Below, one piece after another: positions 56,901 through 64,000 of a stretch of 64,000 nucleotides of DNA. The notes under the pieces were generated by a model. It ran no database searches. It was not told the DNA's origin and was given only the letters and a program-made list of their open reading frames with translations. This DNA comes from Thraustochytrium sp. TN22 (taxonomy: Eukaryota > Sar > Bigyra > Thraustochytrida > Thraustochytriidae). Position 1 is the stretch's first letter. Each line of letters begins with the position of its first letter. The stretch spans positions 186,001-250,000 of the forward strand of contig JABLUY010000014.1 of the NCBI GenBank assembly GCA_013306675.1. Reading direction: 5' to 3'. A program made the translations under genes and the position numbers.

Positions 56901-57696
56901 CCGCCTGCGCAAGACCCCGGCCCTGAGCCCGGCCGTCAAGGACTTTCGCAGCGACAAGCGCAAGACCGCGCCCCGCAAGCGACCCCGCGTGCCATCCACC
57001 CCGGGCGCCGGCGCGGGCGGCGCGGCGAGGCCGCCCAAGAAGCGCGCCACGTCTGGCTCCGCTTCCGCCGGCTCTAAGACCGCCAAGGCCGGTGCAAAGG
57101 CTACCTCCAAGGCTGTCGCTACCCCGGGGCCCACTGCGGTGCCCATGGCCATGGGTGCCCCGCACCCCTCGCTTGCGGCTGCCCAAGTGTCCATGTCGAA
57201 CGGCGGCAACATGTATGAGATGACCCCCGCCCAGCTACAGGCTCAGCAGCAAATGGCCACGGCCCAAGCACAAGCTCAGGTCCAGGCGCAAGCCCAGGCC
57301 CAGGCCCAAGCCCAAGCCCAAGCCCAAGCCCAAGCCCAGGCCCAGGCCCAGGCCCAGGCCCAAGCCCAAGCCCAGGCGCAAGCCCAGGCGCAACAAGCCA
57401 CAGCGCATGCACAAGCGCAGGCTCGTGCGGCACAGGCGGCTCAGGCGCAGATGTGGCAACAGCCCGGGTGGACCCCGCAGGTGGCGAACGGGCCCATGAC
57501 CGCGGCCGCGCAGGGCGATGCTTCCTCCGTGGCGCCCGGGCGCAGCCAGATGCCCGCCGCACGCCAAGCTGCTCGAAGCGACTCGGATCGTTCGCACGAC
57601 CCCCAGCAGCAGCAGCAGCAGCAGCGGCAGCGGAAGCAATCGCAGCCCTCCAAGACCAAACAAAAGCAACAAAAGCAACAGCAGCAGCAGCAACAA

Positions 57697-57737
<41 letters not shown>

Positions 57738-58137
57738 GGCGTACTACGGCATGCTGACACCCGAACAGCAACAAGAGCGGTACAGGCAGGCGCAGGAGGC
57801 GGCGCGGCGTCACCACAGCGCGAGCTCGGAGAATGGCTACACCGTGCCAGCAGCGCTCGGTGGCCAGCAACTGGCGCAGCAGCAGGCAACGCCACAGCAG
57901 CAACAAGGCATGCCCCAGCAACAGGAGCAGTACATGCAGATGTTGCAGCAGCAACAGCTCGCAGCGCGTCAGCAGGCGGAGATGCAGGGTCGTGGCTACC
58001 CGATGCCGCAGTATTCCATACCCCAGGCCCAAGCGATGGCAATGCAGCAAGGCATGGTGCACCCGTACCAGCAGGTCGCCACGCAGCAGCAACAGCTCAT
58101 GCAGCAACAACAGCAACAGCAGCTAATGCAGCAGCAA

Positions 58138-58169
<32 letters not shown>

Positions 58170-59075
58170 GCAGCAGCAACAGCAACAACAACAACCACAA
58201 ACAAAGCAGCCGCAAAAGGCGCAGAGCAAGGCCAAAAGCCGTGCTGCAGACAAGGTCTCAAGTGGCAGCAGTACGGCGGCGACCACTCCGGGTGGCGCGC
58301 CCAAGACGGAGAAGCCTCGCAAGAGGTCACCAAGTGCCAAGTCCAAGCCGGCCAAGACTCAGAACCGACGGTCGACGTCCAATGCGTCGGGATCCTCGGC
58401 GTCCAATCCGAGCTCGACATCTGCCGTATCTGGCGGCGCCGACCTTGTGCCTCCGCAGTACCACCAGGCGTTCCCTGGCTTTTATCAGCAACCCCAGGGC
58501 TATGCTCATCCAGGCTATCAGATGATGCCGCAGGCGCAACCCATGCAGCAGCAGGGCCAGCAGCCTCTAGCGCAACAACAGCAGCAGCAAGCCCAAGCGC
58601 AACAGCAGCAACAGCAGCAGCAGCAGTACCCGCAGCAGCACCAGAAACAGCAACAGCAGCAGCAGCAGCAGCAACAACAACAGCAACAGCAACAGCAACA
58701 GCAACAACCGGGGCAGCAAGCGCAGCAGACCCCGTACACCTACCAGCAGCAGATGCGGATGCAACAGCAGCAACAGCGGCGGCAAGAAGATGACGTGCAA
58801 CAGCGGCAACAGGCCAAACAGCTGCAACCGCAACAAGCGTCAGATTACCATCGTCAGATGATGATGATGCAGCAGATGCAGATGCAACATCCTCATCAGA
58901 AGGCGCAAGGGCAACAGCTCGACTACCAGCAGCAGCAGCCGCAGCAGCAGCCGCAGCAGTCGCAGCAGCGTCAGCACCAACAGCCGCAGCAACCGCAGCA
59001 GCAGCAACAGCACTATCAGCCGCCGTCGGCACAGCAGCGTGACGACATGTACGGGCAGCAGCAGTACATGATGCA

Positions 59076-59106
<31 letters not shown>

Positions 59107-59718
59107 CAACAACGCCAGCAGCAACAACAGCAGCAACAACTGCAACAGCAGCCACAACAACAACGCCAGCAAGATGAGGACGTGCAGTACCGCCAGTACC
59201 CGCAACAACACCAGCAGCAGCAGATGCAGGCGCAGCAGCAACAGCAACAACCCCAGCAGCAACAACCTCAGCAGCAGATGATGATGATGGCCCAGGGCCA
59301 TCAAGGTATGGGCTACGGCGGGCCGCAGGCGCAGGGCCAGTGGTACCCGAATCCTCCTGCGGGCGCGGCGGCGAGCTCTTCGTCTGACGGCAGCAAGCCG
59401 AGCGGCGCAGCGGGCAAGGGCGCGACGAAGCGACCAGCCAAGAGCGCCAAGACCAGCAAGGCGAAGCGGACGAAAGATTCGCCAGTGCACCTGGACGAGA
59501 CCAGCAACAAGTGGTACTTTTTCAACTCGGAGGGCGCCATGGAGACGCTGGGCAGCTTTCGCACGGAGCGCCAGGCAGTCAAGGCATACAATGAACGGCA
59601 GCAGGAGCGCGAGATGTTCAGCAATCTATCTGCGCTGGAGTCGGCTACGCCCGACATCAAGGACATCAACAATGACGACCTCATCGACGAGCTGTCACAG
59701 GACCTGACCTTTTTCTGA
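50971..59718 (+). CDS. PHIP/BRWD-type WD40-bromodomain protein with polyglutamine tail
   Basis: 2915 residues in one exon of 8.7 kb, starting at ATG 50971. Residues 1-510 are acidic, low-complexity. A helical segment (521-558: MLHFIAAYLEHELGCSSA, ending KLLP) matches the N terminus of PHIP/BRWD. WD40 repeats fill about 697-1190 (TGADDTLLKVWS, SASDDLTIRIW, TGSEDGMLRVW, SAGWDGLVLLWD). The family bridge (MQFFARD...LPPHLLT) follows. A crypto-Tudor-like region (1590-1830: VPQFGDVIIY, LSPWELRP) precedes one bromodomain (about 1860-1950) with CLTYNPKG holding the acetyl-lysine-binding Asn. Animal PHIP has two bromodomains; I see one. Then come basic nuclear-signal-like stretches, a Gln-Ala tract (2090-2150) and polyGln (2211-2773). 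The last 80 residues contain a small domain like an AP2 fold. Likely a nuclear histone reader and CUL4-DDB1 adaptor, as in its family. Confidence 0.9.
57235..57420. repeat. Gln-Ala hexanucleotide tract in the PHIP/BRWD gene
   Basis: CARGCN hexamers (mostly caagcc and caggcc) repeat about 28 times and encode alternating Gln-Ala. They vary at third positions, so the tract is not a pure microsatellite. Confidence 0.92.
57604..59290. repeat. Polyglutamine (CAG/CAA) tracts
   Basis: At least six blocks of mixed CAG and CAA codons, up to about 20 in a row, are separated by Met, Pro, Tyr and basic residues. The CAA interruptions would limit slippage. Other frames through this region stay open because of the repeat, and they are not taken as genes. 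Confidence 0.93.
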
Positions 59719-59906
59719 CCTAGCTAACAAGGCATGTGATTGATTGTGATCCTGCTCTCTCCTGTGCTATTCGGTATGGGGCGTAAGCTGGCGCGTGCTG
59801 CCCCGCGGACCCGACAATGATCGCGTGCGCAGCAAAATAGGCGAAAACGGGTTGGGCCCGCTCGTGATGCATGGTGTCGTGCCCTCTCCGTCGCTTCTCA
59901 TTTCGC

Positions 59907-60815
59907 TCAGGCCTCGGTGGTCTCGACCTTGCGCTTCTTAAAGTCCGGATTCATCTCTTTGAGGGAGGCGAGGATGTGGTTGGCGACGTCGGGCACGCCG
60001 ACACGGTTCTTGACCTGCGTGAAGAGTGTGGGGCCAGAGCCGCGCATCTTCTTGGCGTCGCGGTCCATGACGGAGAGGTCGGCGCCGACGAGCTCAGCGA
60101 GGTCAGTCTTGTTGATGACGAGCAGGTCCGACTGCGTGACTCCAGGGCCGCCCTTGCGAGGCACCTTGTCGCCGCCCGCGACGTCAATGACGTAGATGAT
60201 GTAATCCGCGAGCTCGCGGCTGAAGTTGGCACTGAGGTTGTCGCCGCCCGACTCGAGCAGGATGAGCTCGGGGCTAAACTTTGCCGTGAGCTCCTCGGCC
60301 GCGGCCAGGTTGGCGCTCACGTCCTCGCGGATGGCGGCGTGCGGGCAGCCGCCCGTCTCGATGGGCTTGATGCGCTCCGGCTCCAGCGCCTCGTTGCGCA
60401 CGAGGAACTCGCCATCCTCGCGCGTGAAAATGTCGTTCGTGATGGCCACGATGTTCTCGTGGCCGGTCTCGCGGAAGTGCCTGCACAGCTGCATCGTCAG
60501 CGCCGTCTTGCCGCTGCCCACCGGCCCGCCGATGCCGATCGTGAACGCGCGCTTCTCAAAGCTCTCGCGTCCCTCCTGTACCATCTTGGGCGCCTCGCGC
60601 TTTGCGAAGTCGCCCGGACCGTCCAGGATCTCGTGCGAGTGCCCGTGCCCGCCGCCTCCGTGCTCGTGCGAGTGGCCCCCGTGCTCGTGCGAGTGCCCGT
60701 GCCCGCCCTGCGCGCTCGCCGCCACGCCATCCGCCGGACCGGCGCCCGCGCCTTCGCTGCCTGCGCTGCCTGCGCTGCTGCCCGCCTTGAACGTGCACGT
60801 CTCGTCGCCCGCCAT
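59907..60815 (-). CDS. UREG: Urease accessory GTPase UreG with His-rich N terminus
   Basis: 302 residues from ATG 60815. UreG is a SIMIBI-class GTPase that delivers nickel to urease with UreF, UreH/UreD and a nickel donor. The P-loop GPVGSGKT is at 97-104, a metal-binding Cys-Pro-His at 157-159 ([13 protein letters not shown]), the Walker B-like [10 protein letters not shown] follows, and the NKTD guanine-specificity motif is at 235-238. Residues 38-61 are a His/Gly tract ([17 protein letters not shown] pattern) that likely binds nickel, as in plant UreG and bacterial UreE or HypB. The C-terminal KKRKVE resembles a nuclear-signal-like basic patch but may be chance. No other urease gene is nearby, as expected in eukaryotes. 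It is convergent with the PHIP/BRWD gene. Confidence 0.95.
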   Translation of the reverse strand: MAGDETCTFKAGSSAGSAGSEGAGAGPADGVAASAQGGHGHSHEHGGHSHEHGGGGHGHSHEILDGPGDFAKREAPKMVQEGRESFEKRAFTIGIGGPVGSGKTALTMQLCRHFRETGHENIVAITNDIFTREDGEFLVRNEALEPERIKPIETGGCPHAAIREDVSANLAAAEELTAKFSPELILLESGGDNLSANFSRELADYIIYVIDVAGGDKVPRKGGPGVTQSDLLVINKTDLAELVGADLSVMDRDAKKMRGSGPTLFTQVKNRVGVPDVANHILASLKEMNPDFKKRKVETTEA

Positions 60816-62299
60816 CCTCTCGCCTCGCCGCGTAGCTGCTCCGCGCGCGCCGCCTCCACCTCAGGACCGATCTTGTTGCGTCTCTGCTCCGAGTCGCCCT
60901 GGGCTGTCCGGCGGTATCGGCGCTGACCTCGTCGGCCTCACCAACGTGAACCTCGACCCCGACACCGGCGCAAGCGGCTCGACGAGGCCAGAGTTTCGCT
61001 TGCGCCGCGCGAGCCGCCACCGATCGCTTGGACCTAAGCTTACTCTGCGAAGAGTACATCGAATGCTCGCGGATGCTTCGCCGGGCTTGCTTGGCCTTGA
61101 CCTTGGCTCGCCGCACGTGTCACGGTGATGCAGATGAACAAATCCAAATCGTCTCGAGAGCTTGAGATCAGCCACGATGCCACGGCGAGGCGACCAGAGG
61201 CGGGGCGAAGCGAGGCGAGGCACGGCGCTCGCGTCAAGAAGAAGGGCGCCGACAGAGTCGACGCCGTCCAAGGCGGCGCTGCGCCTGGCTGTGGAGCATG
61301 GGCGGAAGATCTATCTGCCCACAGAAGTGCAACTGGATTGCAAGAGCGGAAAGTCCTGCCGCGCCAGGACCGCAGGCCGTGTGAGGCCTGGCATCCGCGG
61401 GCAAACATGGAGAGCGCAGCGGCGGCGTCTTTGCCGTGGTCGCCGTGCGAATCGTCCCTGGAACTGTCCTGTGCAAGTTGCGGCGGTCCCTCTCGTAAAG
61501 GCCTTCAAGTGGTGCGCGCTGGCAGAGCCCCGAGGACGTCGACGACCTCGGGACTGTCGAAGAGACACAGCGAGGAGAGAGCGTTGCGTTGGTTTGAAGG
61601 CTCTGCGAGCGCGCTGCAGAGGCAAATGTTAGTGGCCATGCCAGCGCCAACTGCGGGCGCACACGAGGCCCGGGCTGCGCACCGCAACAGCCATTTTCGA
61701 GGCCTACACGGCTGACAGGCGAGCGCATGGACCTCAAGCGCGCGCGCGAATGAACGTCGACACGCTAGCCTCTAGCTCTAGCTAGAGAGAGTGGTCATCT
61801 GTCTCAGCGGCGTGTCTACGATGGCCAGAGCATTGGCCCGGACTCGCTCGAGCGGCCGCTTCGTCGCAACTTTGCTCATGCGCGCGTACGCCGGTGACGC
61901 CAATGAGTTCGAGCTAGCTAGGTCGCAGCTTACGTTACGAGCACGAGCGTATCGACGCCGATGAGCTGGTGTGAAAGCTACGGCGCAACACGAGCGCGAG
62001 CGCATCAACTCATGTGAGATCGCTAGCTAGGTCGCAATGTCGTGCAGCGCGAACGCATCAACTACGATACGCTCGAGCTCCACGAAGATAGCATCAAGCT
62101 CCGGCTCAAGCGCAAAGGCCACTGACAGTGTTTCCTGTTTGCTGCAGTGGGCTCCGAGGAGGGCCGCGGACCTGGACTCGGACCCGGACTCGGACTCGGA
62201 CTCGGACTCGGGCTCGGTGGCGGCGGCCACGAACGGCCAGGCGCAGAACCAGAAGCGCGGCGCGGACGCGGGCGCGGCGGCTGCGCGGCGCGGAGGACG
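60816..62299. other. Divergent upstream region of UreG and the PRPP-synthase-like gene
   Basis: 1.48 kb with no supported gene. It has a CACGTG at 61114-61119, CTAG clusters at 61768-61790, an exact 15-base repeat (61913-61927 and 62022-62036) and a GGACTC hexamer run at 62168-62213. A frame at 61125-61715 starts at GTG and matches no family; I do not call it. Confidence 0.55.
62168..62213. repeat. GGACTC hexanucleotide repeat
   Basis: About seven imperfect copies of a six-base unit (ggactc) lie upstream of the PRPP-synthase-like start codon, in the probable leader. Confidence 0.88.
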
Positions 62300-63763
62300 A
62301 TGCTCGCGGCGGCGGCGCGGCGCGGCGCGCGCGCGGCGGCGCCGGCGCTGCGGCGCGGGCTGGCGCAGGGCGCGAGCGCCAGTGGCCGCGCGGCGGCGGG
62401 CGCCACGGGCTCGACGGCCACGACGACGGCAACGGCGACGGCGACGGCGACGGCGAGCGCGGCGAGGGCGACGACGAACGGGGCGGCGGGCGGCGCGACC
62501 GGCGCGACCGGCGCGCGGCGCGGCGGCATGAACTGGGGCGCGCTGGCGGCGTGCGCCGGCGTGTGGGGCGTGGGCGGCGCGCTGGCGTACGGCGTGGTGT
62601 GGCTGGAGACGAAGCCGGCCGCGCAGGCGCAAGGCGAGGCCGAGGAGACGAAGCTGACGTCCAAGTTCACGTACTACAGCGGCCAGAAGCTGTCAGACAC
62701 GGAAAAGGTGATGCTGTTCAGCGGGAGCGGGTCGCAGGCGCTGGCGGCCGACATGGCCAAGTACATGGGCATCGAGCTGGGCTCCATGAACGTGTCGCGG
62801 TTCGCGGACGGCGAGTGCTCCATCAAGGTGAACGAGAACATTCGCGGTAAGCACGTCATCATCGTGCAGTCGACGTGCCCGCCGTCCGTGAACGACTCGC
62901 TCATGGAGCTGCTGCTCATCATCGCCACGATGCGGCGGTCCTCGGCCAAGACCATCACGGTGGTGATGCCGTACTGCGCCTACGCGCGCAGCGACGCCAA
63001 GTCGGGTCACCGGCGCCAGCCCATTGCGGCCCGCGACACCATGACCATGCTGGAGACCATGGGCATGGACCGCCTCGTCTGCGTCGACATGCACAGCGGC
63101 CAGATGCAGGGCTTCCTCTCGCCGAACGTGCCCAGCGACAACATCACGGCCATCAAGGTGGGCGGCATCTTCTACGCGGAGAGGCTCACCGAGGCGCCCG
63201 ACCGCAAGGTCGTGGTCGTGGCACCCGACGAGAAGGCCGTGGGCCGCGCCAAGGAGTTCTGGAACGTGCTGCTGGAGCGCGGCCTGCCCGAGGCGCGCTT
63301 CGCCATGGTGTTGCCCAAGCCGAGCATTCAGGAGCGCGAGCGCAAGCAGCAGCTGCGTGCGGGCGACGAGCCCGCGCCCGAGCCCGCCGCGCCCGAGCGC
63401 GAGATCGTCGGCGACGCGGCCTCCATCGAGGGCTGCGACGCCATCATCGTGCAGGACATCATCGACTCCGGCCAGTCCATGAGCGACGCCGCTAGCGCGC
63501 TCAAGGCCGGCGGCGCGCGCGCCGTCTATGGCTTTGCCACGCACGGCCTCTTCTCCTCTGACGCTCTCGACCGCCTGGAGCGCGCGCCGCTTGACCGCGT
63601 CGTTGTCTGCAACACCGCCTCTGACGCCGCCACGCCTGGCATGGACAAGAAGCCCCACGATAAGATCACCTGGATCTCTATCGCCCCTCTCCTCGCCGAG
63701 ACCCTGCGCTGCATCTGCGAGAAGGAGTCTCTCAGCCCTCTGTACTCCCTCCCTCCCAAGTGA
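62300..63763 (+). CDS. Membrane-anchored PRPP-synthase-like protein, catalytic loops altered
   Basis: 487 residues from ATG 62300; the frame reaches 62147 only through a GTG. Residues 1-30 are Arg/Ala-rich without acids, like a mitochondrial presequence. A Thr-Ala linker follows, then a membrane span (79-101). From residue 138 the class I ribose-phosphate pyrophosphokinase fold is clear: SRFADGE, QSTCPPSVNDSLMELL, PYCAYARSDAK, the catalytic His in DMHSGQMQGFL (near 263) and ATHGLF near the end. However the Lys/Arg catalytic flexible loop (KRRP in active enzymes) is replaced by a longer Pro/Glu/Arg-rich insert near 345-375. The PRPP-binding loop reads QDIIDSGQS (from Q385) where DD-x-x-DTG-T is usual. 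These resemble mammalian PRPP-synthase-associated proteins, which also carry a loop insert. It may be a regulatory partner and not an enzyme; activity is uncertain. Confidence 0.88.
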   Translation: MLAAAARRGARAAAPALRRGLAQGASASGRAAAGATGSTATTTATATATATASAARATTNGAAGGATGATGARRGGMNWGALAACAGVWGVGGALAYGVVWLETKPAAQAQGEAEETKLTSKFTYYSGQKLSDTEKVMLFSGSGSQALAADMAKYMGIELGSMNVSRFADGECSIKVNENIRGKHVIIVQSTCPPSVNDSLMELLLIIATMRRSSAKTITVVMPYCAYARSDAKSGHRRQPIAARDTMTMLETMGMDRLVCVDMHSGQMQGFLSPNVPSDNITAIKVGGIFYAERLTEAPDRKVVVVAPDEKAVGRAKEFWNVLLERGLPEARFAMVLPKPSIQERERKQQLRAGDEPAPEPAAPEREIVGDAASIEGCDAIIVQDIIDSGQSMSDAASALKAGGARAVYGFATHGLFSSDALDRLERAPLDRVVVCNTASDAATPGMDKKPHDKITWISIAPLLAETLRCICEKESLSPLYSLPPK

Positions 63764-64000
63764 AGTGCGAGTCAGCATGCATCAAGACAAAGGGCCAACT
63801 TAGCTAAATCTTGGGCAAGGTCACCATGCGCCGAGGGATGTAGGAGGGACCCTGTATGCCGCCCGGCGCGCGCTTTGTCAGCGCCGCAACCGCGTCCGCA
63901 GCTGTCCCCCCTTCTGCGCCAGCTCATTTGACCTTTTTTTTCATCTCTGCTATCATCTTCTCCGGGAAACTGCCATCCGCCTGCTCGCTGGCTAGAGCGA
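63764..64000. other. 3' flank of the PRPP-synthase-like gene
   Basis: 237 bases to the right edge. T-rich around 63930-63960. No gene seen. Confidence 0.5.

Noticed and set aside
57453-58793. 446-codon alternative frame through the polyglutamine tract
   Set aside because: CAG/CAA repeats read as polyAla/Thr in this frame. The tract explains the openness, and the flanking complex sequence belongs to the PHIP/BRWD frame.
61125-61715. 196-codon frame in the UreG to PRPP-synthase-like spacer
   Set aside because: It starts at GTG, lacks family resemblance and has no coding-like third-position bias.

Overview
The window reads as nuclear DNA of a GC-rich, intron-poor, flagellated single-celled eukaryote. 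The proteins are eukaryotic throughout: a Rad6-type ubiquitin-conjugating enzyme, nucleoporin Nup58, the U3 snoRNP protein Rrp9, PinX1, a PHIP/BRWD chromatin reader, DGAT2 and a carrier-like protein. KAP3 (kinesin-II) and DNAAF5 (axonemal dynein assembly) imply a motile flagellum at some life stage. Only three introns can be placed with confidence, all with canonical GT-AG ends, and a fourth is suspected in a kinase. Third codon positions are strongly G/C. DGAT2, UreG and intron poverty would fit a thraustochytrid-like stramenopile or another GC-rich alga or protist. That placement is inference, since no rRNA or other marker is present.

Layout. 1-2705 (-) is a secreted or membrane glycoprotein-like gene that runs off the left edge, head-to-head with a long coiled-coil gene (3152-7066, +). 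A repeat-rich region with a spaced ATATCCT array precedes the Rad6-like E2 (8223-9077, +). The centre of the window is a single-exon gene of 11.5 kb (9678-21206, -) for an almost pure armadillo-repeat protein of 3842 residues. It is head-to-head with KAP3 (21904-24756, +), and DNAAF5 (25141-27591, +) follows, so three alpha-solenoid genes lie together and two of them are ciliary. Next come a PDZ-RGS-DENN gene with a one-base frame break (27754-30818, -), a small multipass membrane protein with CREST-like residues (32554-33195, +), a divergent mitochondrial-carrier-like gene (34799-35749, +) and a leucine-rich-repeat protein (36549-37703, +).

PINX1 (37813-38595, -) and RRP9 (38935-40733, +) form a divergent nucleolar pair. 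A 2.9 kb stretch with no convincing gene follows, then an AGC-like kinase (43665-44588, +), DGAT2 (45047-46579, -), NUP58 (47638-49731, -), a polyglutamine-rich PHIP/BRWD protein of 2915 residues (50971-59718, +), UreG with a His-rich N terminus (59907-60815, -) and a membrane-anchored PRPP-synthase-like protein with altered catalytic loops (62300-63763, +).

No rRNA, tRNA, CRISPR array or recognisable transposon or virus-derived element was found by eye. The spacers are rich in microsatellites, G/C triplet runs and short CTAG/AGCT palindromes. The most unusual items are the giant armadillo protein with a seven-repeat super-period, the PDZ-RGS-DENN architecture, the altered PRPP-synthase-like protein and the ATATCCT array.
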